Assembly: GCA_963678275.1 (NCBI GenBank)
Contig: OY782765.1
Span: 5,332,001-5,396,000, forward strand
DNA from: G963677445 sp963678275
Lineage (GTDB): Bacteria; Bacteroidota; Ignavibacteria; Ignavibacteriales; Melioribacteraceae
Length of the DNA: 64,000 nucleotides
Direction of reading: 5' to 3'
Shown: piece by piece, positions 1 to 8,052 of the stretch
How the letters are laid out: every line of letters begins with the position of its first letter
Numbering within the stretch: the first letter of the stretch is position 1
The notes under the pieces: model-generated
The model's database searches: none
What the model was told of the DNA's origin: nothing
Seen by the model: the letters and a program-made list of their open reading frames with translations, nothing else
Translations under genes and position numbers: made by a program

Positions 1-2380
1 CGGTTCCCGGGTAAGCTGACATTGAAGCGTCGGCAAAGGTTGTTCCCGATAACCTTCCGTCGGGTGTCGCGAGAGTTGCCGAGCCCATAGCTCCATGTGT
101 TGATACCGAAATCTGGCAGGGATACATCTTTCTGGCATATAGCGATTCATAATTACGTGAATCACTGCAGAAAAAGTTTTCCCATTCGAGCAGAATATTG
201 TCGGCATATTTATCATCATTGCCATATTTTGGTGCCTGAAGAAGTTTGAAGTGCAGTTTTTCCCATTTCTGTGAGCTGTTATCTTCTTTTCTTTCCTGAT
301 CGGCAAGTGAGAAAGAGTTGACTTCTCTGGCGTCCTTGAATCCGAAATTATCCTTTATCGCTGACTTCAACTCTTCGAGAGAAACTTCTTTTTCTTCAAA
401 GACAATTTTCTTGAGAGCGGCAAGTGAATTTACCAGGTTAATAGTACCGGCGCTTTCAATATTGAAGGTTGCATTGTACCTGTAACCGAGTTCATTTATC
501 AGATGTCCTTTGTCCAGGCAGTCAGGTTTGAGCATGGAATTGAATACAGCCATGTTATTTTTTCTCCAGACATCATGCTGGATATTATTTGTAAGGGCGA
601 GGACTTCGCATGTTTTCTGCCAGTATTTTTTGTATTCGTCCCATACCTGGTCATAGGTTTCAAGTTTGCTGTTATGAGGTTCGTAAACTTTTTCACCTGT
701 CCGGGGATCGACCCCGTTAAAGAGTACAAGCTCAAGGACTTTTGGCATCGAGATAAAATGCACTCCCACGCTGGTTGGCTGACCGGCTCCACCTGGAATC
801 CAGTATTCTTTGCCGTTAAGATGCAAAGGTTTCCAGGTGCCGGCCGAGGTTTCCAGGCAGCCGCCAATTGCCCATGCTCTGGCGTCTTCAATAGTCATTC
901 CTTCTTCGAAATACTGATCGAGCAGGAACTCATGAGCTCCGGCAGCTCTCATAAAAGCGGGATATCCTGTGCCGGTTTTAATAACTTCCATTGCCAGCAT
1001 CAGAAAATCTTCAGGCAGTTTTTCATCATAAAGCAGCGCTATGGTCGATTGAGGCATAGCGTTGTTTGCGGCTGCTTCGAGGATAAGATATTCAAGCCTG
1101 TTGACTGCCGACTGTCCGTATTTGTCAAGACCGCCGATAGATACTGTATTAAAAGTGTTTCCTGAAAGAACACCGCCAACAACGCCGGTTGAAGCGAAGC
1201 AGTCGATTGATGTTTTTACTACTCTGTCAAGCTCAAGAAGTTCGAGAGCTTCATCCTCGGTAATTCTTCCGGCTTCGATATCCTGTTCGAAATATGGATA
1301 AAGAACCTGTCCGATCCTACCGGGCGACATTCCTGATATGGCGTCTTCGTTCAGAACTGCAATATGGATGGTTTCGATCATCTGGAAAGCTTCCCTGAAT
1401 GTCCGCGGCGGATTGTGTTCAATCCATTCGAGAGTATCAGCTATGCTTTCATAGTCGGTTTTCAATTTTTTATCTTTTGTAATACCTGCCAGCCTGCGCG
1501 CTTCAACAGCGTAATTGTTAATCCATTTCTGAATTCCTTCGATAACCAGGATAACAGCTTCGTAATTATAAAGGCGGTTCATTCCAACCATCCCGTCGCC
1601 ATCGGCTTTTCCCGCGGCGGCGTCTTTCATTTCGCGGGCAATTTTAATTATTCCGTCAAATCCATATTCGAGGGGATAATAATAATTGATGACTTCTCTT
1701 CCCTGTGGAAGTGTGAATCCGGAATCGAACATGCAGATAATACTTCTCATTACCTGCTCTTTAACTTTATATTCGGGAACCATCTTCTCATATTTGTTGC
1801 CAAGATCGTCGACCGATTTGCCATACCACATTTTGGCAAGTTTGAGCAGAGCGGGAATTTCTTCCTGCCGCATTCCGAATTTTCCGGCTATTGAGACCAC
1901 TTTGCCGAAACTTTTTGTTACGTTTCCCCCGCCCTGTCCGAATTTTGAATGTTCATCAACTGAAGCGGAGCCTCTTTTCAGCGCTTCCTGGTAAAATTCA
2001 TCTTCATGAGCCATATAAAAACCTTCCGAGAGCCAGGGCATCGGGAATGAACCCCTGAAATAGGAGGCTTTATGCATTACGAGGAGTTCACCGGGATAAA
2101 TTACCGGGGTCAGATGGGCGAAAGCAGTCTTCAGCGCCATTGCCCTGCGGACAACAGGAATCTCACTGTCATGCATCATATATTCCCTGGTATACCAGTA
2201 GGTGAATTCATTATTTGCTGATGACAGGGTGTCCATGAAAATATCTTTTAATTTTTGCACCCTGGGATGTGGTTCCCTTATAACTTCGCGGTCGGTCAGG
2301 TTTTCAGGCGCCTTTCCTCCGGACTGCAGGTCCATCGAAATACCGGCATCTTCCAGAACCTCTTTGAGTTTCTTTGCCAT
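1..2380 (-). CDS. hpdB: Glycyl radical enzyme, 4-hydroxyphenylacetate decarboxylase-like large subunit (3' end outside window)
   Basis: The frame stays open from the ATG at 2380 to the window edge, giving about 793 residues of a family usually near 900. The missing part should hold the C-terminal glycyl-radical loop. An AAGGAG Shine-Dalgarno lies 8 bases before the ATG. The thiyl-radical cysteine is in GGCLETSAG (Cys508, Glu510) and a conserved His is in GVHF (His541). Both sit about five residues later than Cys503, Glu505 and His536 of clostridial HpdB as I recall them, and the fit to HpdB is close over the whole length (for example YNATFNIESAGT, ARKMYPCQISVSTHG). HpdB decarboxylates 4-hydroxyphenylacetate to p-cresol anaerobically. 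Phenylacetate and indoleacetate decarboxylases are close relatives, so the substrate is uncertain. The small subunit and activase genes, if present, would lie left of the window. Probably controlled by the divergent activator at 3095. Confidence 0.72.
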   Translation of the reverse strand, partial: MAKKLKEVLEDAGISMDLQSGGKAPENLTDREVIREPHPRVQKLKDIFMDTLSSANNEFTYWYTREYMMHDSEIPVVRRAMALKTAFAHLTPVIYPGELLVMHKASYFRGSFPMPWLSEGFYMAHEDEFYQEALKRGSASVDEHSKFGQGGGNVTKSFGKVVSIAGKFGMRQEEIPALLKLAKMWYGKSVDDLGNKYEKMVPEYKVKEQVMRSIICMFDSGFTLPQGREVINYYYPLEYGFDGIIKIAREMKDAAAGKADGDGMVGMNRLYNYEAVILVIEGIQKWINNYAVEARRLAGITKDKKLKTDYESIADTLEWIEHNPPRTFREAFQMIETIHIAVLNEDAISGMSPGRIGQVLYPYFEQDIEAGRITEDEALELLELDRVVKTSIDCFASTGVVGGVLSGNTFNTVSIGGLDKYGQSAVNRLEYLILEAAANNAMPQSTIALLYDEKLPEDFLMLAMEVIKTGTGYPAFMRAAGAHEFLLDQYFEEGMTIEDARAWAIGGCLETSAGTWKPLHLNGKEYWIPGGAGQPTSVGVHFISMPKVLELVLFNGVDPRTGEKVYEPHNSKLETYDQVWDEYKKYWQKTCEVLALTNNIQHDVWRKNNMAVFNSMLKPDCLDKGHLINELGYRYNATFNIESAGTINLVNSLAALKKIVFEEKEVSLEELKSAIKDNFGFKDAREVNSFSLADQERKEDNSSQKWEKLHFKLLQAPKYGNDDKYADNILLEWENFFCSDSRNYESLYARKMYPCQISVSTHGAMGSATLATPDGRLSGTTFADASMSAYPGT

Positions 2381-2543
2381 GGAAATTCTCCTTCGAGTTT
2401 ATATTTAGAAAATAGTTGTTAGAAATTTGCTTCCACAGCAGTGATGCCATATATCATGCCATGTTGGACACACAACACATTTATTTGGAATTTAGCCTGA
2501 AAACGAAACTTTTAATTGCTTCACGCGGCAGCTATTTTTGATG

Positions 2544-2561
2544 TGTCTGCATTCGTGACAC
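2544..2561. promoter_or_regulatory. 18-bp repeat, copy 1; putative activator binding site
   Basis: TGTCTGCATTCGTGACAC, identical to the sequence at 2672-2689. The ends TGTC and GACA are inverted, giving TGTC-N9-GACA, as expected for a dimeric Fis-type helix-turn-helix protein. It lies about 165 bases upstream of the glycyl radical enzyme start. Binding by the 3095 activator is inferred. Confidence 0.5.
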
Positions 2562-2671
2562 CCTGAATAATGCTCCGTTTTTTATGCAGTTTACCAATTT
2601 GTTAAGTTTAGCAGGGATGTTTCCTCCTTTTCCGGTAAACTTTTGCAGTCTTTTATCAGGAAATTATTAGT

Positions 2672-2689
2672 TGTCTGCATTCGTGACAC
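2672..2689. promoter_or_regulatory. 18-bp repeat, copy 2; putative activator binding site
   Basis: Exact second copy of the 2544-2561 repeat, 128 bases away in the same orientation and directly followed by TGTCAC, which extends the TGTC/GACA pattern. The 128-bp spacing is close to twelve helical turns, so both sites could face the same side of the DNA. Confidence 0.5.
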
Positions 2690-2917
2690 TGTCACAAATT
2701 AATACACCAATATAGCAAACGCCGTATAGTCGCGGATTTCGGCTCGCCTGCTGATGTTAATAGGCTCTTATCACCACACTAACGCCAACATGTTGAGGAT
2801 AATCTAAGGAGCAAAATTTGTCAAAAAGCCCGATAATAACATGTTGCCGATATTAAGGCTGCGATTCTAAATCCATAAACCGGCTGAGCCAGAATTTCAA
2901 TATTGTACTAACCGCCC

Positions 2918-2963
2918 CCACGGGGAATTCCCCGTGGCTATTAGGTTTAACCCCCTTCGGGGG
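2918..2963. repeat. Perfect 20-bp palindrome plus GC hairpin
   Basis: CCACGGGGAATTCCCCGTGG (2918-2937) is a perfect palindrome, followed by CCCCCTTCGGGGG (2951-2963), a 5-bp stem with a TTC loop. There is no T-tract after either, so they are poor intrinsic terminators. They may be end structures of an intergenic repeat element. Confidence 0.5.
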
Positions 2964-3094
2964 ATTTTCCTCAGCTTTGCCTGGGGAAAATCTAGCCCCC
3001 TTATATTGTCAAACTGTGGTTTGTTTTGTTTTTATTCGGGAAATAATATAAATTCGTCCTGTAAAAATGATTAAGGATTTTTTCAGCGTATGTT

Positions 3095-4495
3095 ATGGAA
3101 GAATGTTATAAAAATATAAACAACCTTGCCGAAAACAGCCTCATGCTGAAAAAGGTGCTCGACTTGTCATTAAAAGGACTTCAAATTGTTGACAAGGATG
3201 GGTTCCTGATCTATGTTAATGAGAGTTACGGAAAGATACATAACGTAAAACCGGATGAAGTAATAGGCAAACATGTTACGGAAGTAATAGATAATACACG
3301 GCTTCACATTGTGGCAAGAACCGGCATTGCGGAAAGAGATGATATTCAATTCATACACGGGCATGAATTTGTCGTATCCCGGATACCGATAATTGACAAT
3401 CACAACAACAGCATCGGCGCGATAGGAGTAATAAGATTCGAATATACCGAAGAGCTGAAAAAATTAAATCGGAAAGTTGAGAAACTGGAACGTGAACTTC
3501 AGAACGCGACGATCAAACAGCAGAAGCATACCGATACGAACTATAGCGCGGATGATATAATCGCTGTTTCGGAAATAAGCCGGAAGTCGAAAGAGGTCGC
3601 GTTCCGGGCCGCGGCTTCCGATTCGACAGTTTTACTGCTTGGGGAAAGCGGTGTGGGAAAAGAGGTATACGCTCACAGCATCCATAATCTGAGCAAGAGA
3701 AATAAAGCTCCATTTATAAGGATGAACTGTTCGGCTATTCAGGAAAGTCTTTTCGAATCGGAACTCTTCGGCTATGAAGAGGGAGCTTTTACCGGGGCCA
3801 GGAAAGGAGGAAAAAGGGGTAAATTTGAACTCGCCGAGGGTGGCACCATTTTCCTCGATGAAATCGGGGATATGCCGATGAATACTCAATCAAGGCTTCT
3901 GAGGGTAATTCAGGAGAGAGAGATTGAGAGGCTCGGGGGCGAAAAAACCACAAAAATTGATGTAAGGATTATTGCCGCTACTAATCAGAATCTTGAAAAA
4001 CTTATCGAAGAAAAAAGGTTCCGGCGCGATCTTTATTATCGTCTTAATGTTATCCCTATTACTATTCCTCCCCTCAGGGAAAGGATCCTGGATATACCGG
4101 TAATAATTAAAAGGATATGGGAAGACCTTCAGAAAAAACATGGAGTATACCACAAATCTCTTGACTATTCAGCTTTCCGGTTCCTCGAAAAATATGAGTG
4201 GCCCGGCAATATACGGGAGCTGAAAAATATTCTTGAAAGAGCCATGGCTATTGTCAACAGGGACGGGGTGGGGGAAGAGCAGCTAAGAACAATAATTCGG
4301 GGATACCAGGAATTCCGGTCAGATTATTGCATCAGGGAAGATTGTGATCTCGCAAAGCTGATCGAACAGACAGAGCGATCGGCCATAAGCGCCGCGCTTG
4401 TGAGGGCAAATAATAACAGGTCCAAAGCGGCTAAAAATCTTGGCATTTCAAGAGCGCTGCTTTATAAAAAAATGCATCTTTATAATATGTTCTGA
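3095..4495 (+). CDS. PAS-domain sigma-54-dependent transcriptional activator
   Basis: 466 residues in three parts. An N-terminal PAS sensor domain (about 15-120) is followed by a short coiled linker (about 118-145). The AAA+ domain comes next, with Walker A GESGVGKE (183-190), the sigma-54-contacting GAFTGA loop (230-235) and Walker B TIFLDEIGDM (251-260). A Fis-type helix-turn-helix closes the protein (SKAAKNLGISRALLYKK). All elements needed to remodel sigma-54 holoenzyme are intact. There is no receiver domain, so the signal is probably sensed directly by the PAS domain. Divergent to the glycyl radical enzyme gene, with repeated candidate sites between, it most likely activates that gene in response to an aromatic acid or redox cue; the ligand cannot be read from sequence. 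Confidence 0.9.
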   Translation: MEECYKNINNLAENSLMLKKVLDLSLKGLQIVDKDGFLIYVNESYGKIHNVKPDEVIGKHVTEVIDNTRLHIVARTGIAERDDIQFIHGHEFVVSRIPIIDNHNNSIGAIGVIRFEYTEELKKLNRKVEKLERELQNATIKQQKHTDTNYSADDIIAVSEISRKSKEVAFRAAASDSTVLLLGESGVGKEVYAHSIHNLSKRNKAPFIRMNCSAIQESLFESELFGYEEGAFTGARKGGKRGKFELAEGGTIFLDEIGDMPMNTQSRLLRVIQEREIERLGGEKTTKIDVRIIAATNQNLEKLIEEKRFRRDLYYRLNVIPITIPPLRERILDIPVIIKRIWEDLQKKHGVYHKSLDYSAFRFLEKYEWPGNIRELKNILERAMAIVNRDGVGEEQLRTIIRGYQEFRSDYCIREDCDLAKLIEQTERSAISAALVRANNNRSKAAKNLGISRALLYKKMHLYNMF

Positions 4496-5030
4496 AATTA
4501 GATTTCGTTTGACAATTACTGAGCTGATCAGGCCGGAACTGAAAGGAATTGTGAAAGAAATCATCAAAATCATAGACTGGCAAGCCAGAAGTAAAAAGTA
4601 GTTAGTGGAGAGTGAAGAGATAAGAACCAGCAATTTTTCTTTAAGATAATTTCAAAATTCCCAAAAAGTCCCGTCAGGGATCCGCCGCGTCGGACAGGCT
4701 TTCAGATAATAGCCCCGCAATTCATTGTGGGGGAGACAATGTAGGGGAGGAAATTTTAAGTCCCGCCAGGGATTCTCCGCGGCGAACAGGCAGACAGAAT
4801 TCCCAGATAAATTGATGGTCAAATAAAATTTTGCCATTTTGCGTAGAATTTAACTCCTTACGGAATAATCATAAGTGACTCCGTTAGCCTCGGTTCCGCG
4901 CGATAAAAAAAGTACAGAAAAATGCATTACTGTAACTCATTATAAAACAATGAGTTAACAAATGCCTGTAATTTGGTAAAATCATAACATGTTTAATTAC
5001 AATAAGTTATGATTTTAGAGTGCGAATGTA
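4496..5030. repeat. Intergenic region dominated by dispersed repeat family A (copy 1, 4571-4866)
   Basis: No gene seen. 4571-4866 begins with an ACTGGCAAGCCAGAA motif and ends with CATTTTGCGTAGAATTTAA followed by CTCCTTACGGA. The same composite occurs inverted at 24049-24233. This copy has an extra stretch of about 110 bp bounded by two near-identical 13-mers, GTCCCG(T/C)CAGGGA, at 4668-4680 and 4760-4772. The shorter copy keeps one 13-mer, as expected after deletion between direct repeats. Confidence 0.7.
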
Positions 5031-7175
5031 GTGCCTGTATAAGGGGCTGTGTTTGTAGCGTTTTATTTGACATTATCGCAATTATTCCCTATATTAACTA
5101 TAGCATTTTAACCAGGTAAGGTTCATGTTTTTCAGAAAAAAGAAATCACCACATTCCAATAAACCTGTTCTCCAACTCGTAGAAAACACACGGGAAAATA
5201 ATAAAGTACGACAAAAAATAATTATCTCTCTTGGAACCAACTTTCCCCTTCCTGATAACCTCAGAAAAGAAGTCGCCGAAGCAGTAGAACAAAAATTACT
5301 TGGTCAGACCTCCCTTTTCTTTTCCGGGGAGGTTGTAGAATATGCAGAAAAGATTATAAAAAAAATCCAGACAGACGGAAAGTGGAATTCGCAAAGAAAA
5401 CAGGCAGCTCCATTACAACAAACAAACCAGGATTATCAAGTAGCGGAAGTATTTGTTGATGGCGTCGAGCATGGTCTGGACAGAATACTTGGCCCATTGC
5501 TAATAGGAGACACGTTTTGGAAAAGAACCGGTTTCCCCGAGGTATTATCTTCCTGTGGCTTTAGTCAGGCCGAACAGAACAATGCGGAGATAACAATACT
5601 AAATCGTCTGATAGCAGGAAGTAGTGAAAATGCGATACCATTGTGGATAAGAACTACAGCATCGGCAGATATCATAGAGAGAAACGCCGAGGAATATTCT
5701 TCGGACAGATTTTACAGAATATCAGATAAACTGTTGAAAAGCCATAAAAGAATTGAGGAAGGACTATATAAAAAAGCATCAACATTATTTGGTTTGGATA
5801 ATGCGGTATATTTATATGATCTGACCAATACATATTTCGAAGGGGGATGCAAAGGAAATCCAAAGGCGGAGTACAAGGGAAATCAGAAAGAAAAAAGGAA
5901 TGATTGTCCACAGGTAGTTGTAGCGCTTGTACTGGATCGGGAGGGATTTGTAAGAAAGCATTTAACATTCAACGGTAAAATGAGCGATACGGGATCTCTG
6001 GAAATAATTCTGGAAAAACTCGAAGAAGAAATGCTTGAAAAGGAAATGCCGACAATCATCTTTGACAGAGGTGTGGCAAGTAAAGATAACCTGGAACTGA
6101 TAGAATCAAAGCAGCTTAAATATATAGTAGCTACCCGATCATCAGAAGAGTCATTACTGGCAGAGGATTTTAGTAATAGAGAATTCCGGAAATTACGGAA
6201 AGAAAAAACAAAAAATGAGGTGGAAATATCACTTAAGCAGGAAGAAGATATTGTCTATCTTCTATGCAAAAGCAAGGGAAGACGGGCAAAAGAAGAATCA
6301 ATGAGAAATCAGGCGGAAGAGAAATTAGAAGATGCGATGCAAAAACTGGAGAAGCTGGTCAATGAGGGGAAAAAGAACGATCCGGCGGCAGTTGAAAGAG
6401 CAATAGGAAGAATAAAAGAAAAACATTCAAAAGCAGCGCAATTTTATGAAATAGAATACATTCCATTTACTTTTCAATACGAAAATGATACTACTGATCG
6501 CAGAAAATCAAATTCACTGAAAAAACTGAAGGAAAAATCAGATTCATTTGCGATAAGCTATATAAAGGTGGAAAAGGAACTTAAGAGACTGACAGAAAAA
6601 TATGGGAATATAACTGCCAAAATAGAAAGGCCTCGTCTTGAATGGGAACCACTGGATGAAAAAATAGAAAAAAGAATACAGTTAGAGGGAAATTACCTGC
6701 TCAAGACAAATAGAAAGGATCTGACTGATGATCAGATCTGGAATACATATATGATGCTGACGCTGGTTGAAAAAGCATTTAGAAACCTTAAAAGTGATCT
6801 TGGATTAAGACCAAACTATCATCAAAAAGAAAAAAGGGTTGACGGTCATATTTTCATAACCATACTTGCTTACCACCTGCTTCATTCTATTGAATATACT
6901 CTGCGCATGAAAGGATTTTACAGATGCTGGGATACGATAAAAAGAGTAGTATCCACCCATACGTACTCCACCATAATACTGCCTACGACAAAAGGAGCAG
7001 TAATCCACCTGCGAAAACCTGGTATACCGGAAGATGTACATACTAAAATCTACGACTTGCTATCAATAGATTACAAAAACCTACCAAATACTAAAATCAT
7101 CGCATAATAAAAAAGTGAGACGATTTGTGTAGTGCCTCAAAATTTAAGTTGTTGTATTTTAAATACTTAAGGCAC
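5031..7175. mobile_element. IS1634-type insertion sequence (ends tentative)
   Basis: A full-length transposase gene is flanked by GTGCCT at 5031-5036 and its inverse AGGCAC at 7170-7175, the best candidate terminal repeats. Beyond the six terminal bases the inverted match is weak. The string TGTAGTGCCT also appears in direct orientation at 5027-5036 and 7128-7137, so the right end could lie nearer 7137. No clear target duplication was found. The element lies among family A repeat copies on both sides. Confidence 0.55.
5125..7107 (+). CDS. IS1634 family transposase
   Basis: 660 residues, full length for the family. The DDE residues sit in expected contexts: Asp in YLYDLTNTYFEG, Asp in IIFDRGVASKDNL, and Glu in LVEKAFRNLKSDLGLRP, followed by the typical GHIFITILAYHLL helix. 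A charged, Lys/Glu-rich insertion lies between the second Asp and the Glu, as in IS4-related transposases. The gene reads without interruption and may be active. Coding sequence is richer in A than the flanking host genes. An ATG after CAGGTAAGG fits the start. Confidence 0.9.
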   Translation: MFFRKKKSPHSNKPVLQLVENTRENNKVRQKIIISLGTNFPLPDNLRKEVAEAVEQKLLGQTSLFFSGEVVEYAEKIIKKIQTDGKWNSQRKQAAPLQQTNQDYQVAEVFVDGVEHGLDRILGPLLIGDTFWKRTGFPEVLSSCGFSQAEQNNAEITILNRLIAGSSENAIPLWIRTTASADIIERNAEEYSSDRFYRISDKLLKSHKRIEEGLYKKASTLFGLDNAVYLYDLTNTYFEGGCKGNPKAEYKGNQKEKRNDCPQVVVALVLDREGFVRKHLTFNGKMSDTGSLEIILEKLEEEMLEKEMPTIIFDRGVASKDNLELIESKQLKYIVATRSSEESLLAEDFSNREFRKLRKEKTKNEVEISLKQEEDIVYLLCKSKGRRAKEESMRNQAEEKLEDAMQKLEKLVNEGKKNDPAAVERAIGRIKEKHSKAAQFYEIEYIPFTFQYENDTTDRRKSNSLKKLKEKSDSFAISYIKVEKELKRLTEKYGNITAKIERPRLEWEPLDEKIEKRIQLEGNYLLKTNRKDLTDDQIWNTYMMLTLVEKAFRNLKSDLGLRPNYHQKEKRVDGHIFITILAYHLLHSIEYTLRMKGFYRCWDTIKRVVSTHTYSTIILPTTKGAVIHLRKPGIPEDVHTKIYDLLSIDYKNLPNTKIIA

Positions 7176-8052
7176 CTCGCGCGGAAGTGGGGTTAGGAGC
7201 CGTTTATTCCATCAGAAATTAAATTCTACGCAGGAAGGCGAAATTGCATTAATAATTGATAATGAACAATTAATAATTTAAAGAATTCGGTTTGCTACAG
7301 TTTTCGATGGGAAAGAGGGCGTAAAATCCCACACAAAGCTTAATAAACCTTAATGATTATATTTAATTATTCCAGGAGCGAGTTCCACGCAAAGAGCGCA
7401 AAGGAAAAGAAAACGCAAAGCCCGCAGAGAAAAAGTTTTAACTTCCAGTTTGACGGCCTGTTTTTATCCGGCTTGTCAGATTATTATTATGATCATCTCT
7501 TTTGTTATTCCTTTTTGTTTCCGGCTGGTTCAGCTTAGGGGTGAAAGGAAGGTAATGAAAACTTATTTTTGATTTTTTAAGCTTCCAGGCAACAAAAATA
7601 TTTTTGAGAGAATACCCCGTTATTTTTAAGCGAATAACCAGTTTTCTCTCAAGATTAGTTTCAACTCAAGGTAGATCAAACCTCTCCCATCTTTCCCTTA
7701 ACAGGGGATATCGACCCTCCATTATTGAAGAGTTTTCGAGAGGTTATTATTTCCATTATTGCTGTTGCCAAAATGGGTTCCTTCGCAGCAGAGGTGACCA
7801 ACAATCAAAATTTGACCTTATCGCATTATCCAAACGGGCTCGATAGCGACCGTCTAACTGGCATTACAGAGATAAACAGGAAACCATAACACTATATAAA
7901 AACCGTACTCATTTTCTAATGACAATTAAACAACTCGTCACTCTCCACTAACAACTCTTCACTTCTGCCTGCGCCGGTATATGATTAAGATTTTTTTTGA
8001 AATGGAACCAGAAAAAAAAATCTGAGGTTTTAGAAAAAAAGTGAGAAATTAA
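7108..8052. other. Gene-free region with repeat fragments
   Basis: No credible gene in about 945 bases. 7216-7240 is a degenerate inverted copy of repeat family A, followed by the AATTAATAATGAACAATTAATAA type low-complexity repeat (7250-7282). 7388-7431 holds a CGCAAAGAGCGCAAAGG type repeat that also occurs inverted near 23993-24027. 7930-7975 resembles the CACTCTTCACTAACCACTT part of family A. Short open frames at 7353 and 7604 encode repeat-derived or composition-biased peptides and are not called. Confidence 0.6.

Larger units (their letters stand above)
2381..3094. promoter_or_regulatory. Divergent regulatory region between glycyl radical enzyme and sigma-54 activator
   Basis: No convincing gene is seen in these 714 bases. 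They hold two exact copies of an 18-bp sequence (2544-2561 and 2672-2689), two copies of AACATGTTG (2787-2795, 2838-2846), a 20-bp perfect palindrome (2918-2937) and a GC-rich hairpin (2951-2963). The layout of divergent genes with repeated sites 160-310 bases upstream of an enzyme gene matches the enhancer-site arrangement of sigma-54 systems. A clean -24/-12 element for the enzyme gene was not found. Confidence 0.5.

Noticed and set aside
503..1301. Plus-strand open frames of 220 and 79 codons near the left end, and others up to 2408
   Set aside because: They lie antisense to the continuous glycyl radical enzyme frame, which has family-wide conservation; the plus-strand peptides show no motif.
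2429..2460. Possible sigma-54 promoter for the glycyl radical enzyme (TGGCAT...TGGCAT on the minus strand)
   Set aside because: The GG to GC spacing is 11, not 10, and the -12 box lacks TTGC. Sigma-54 rarely tolerates this, so no promoter is called.
7353..7846. Open frames of 61 and 80 codons
   Set aside because: The first encodes HAKSAKEKKTQSPQRK-type peptide from a CGCAAAG repeat; the second lacks any domain or ribosome-binding site.
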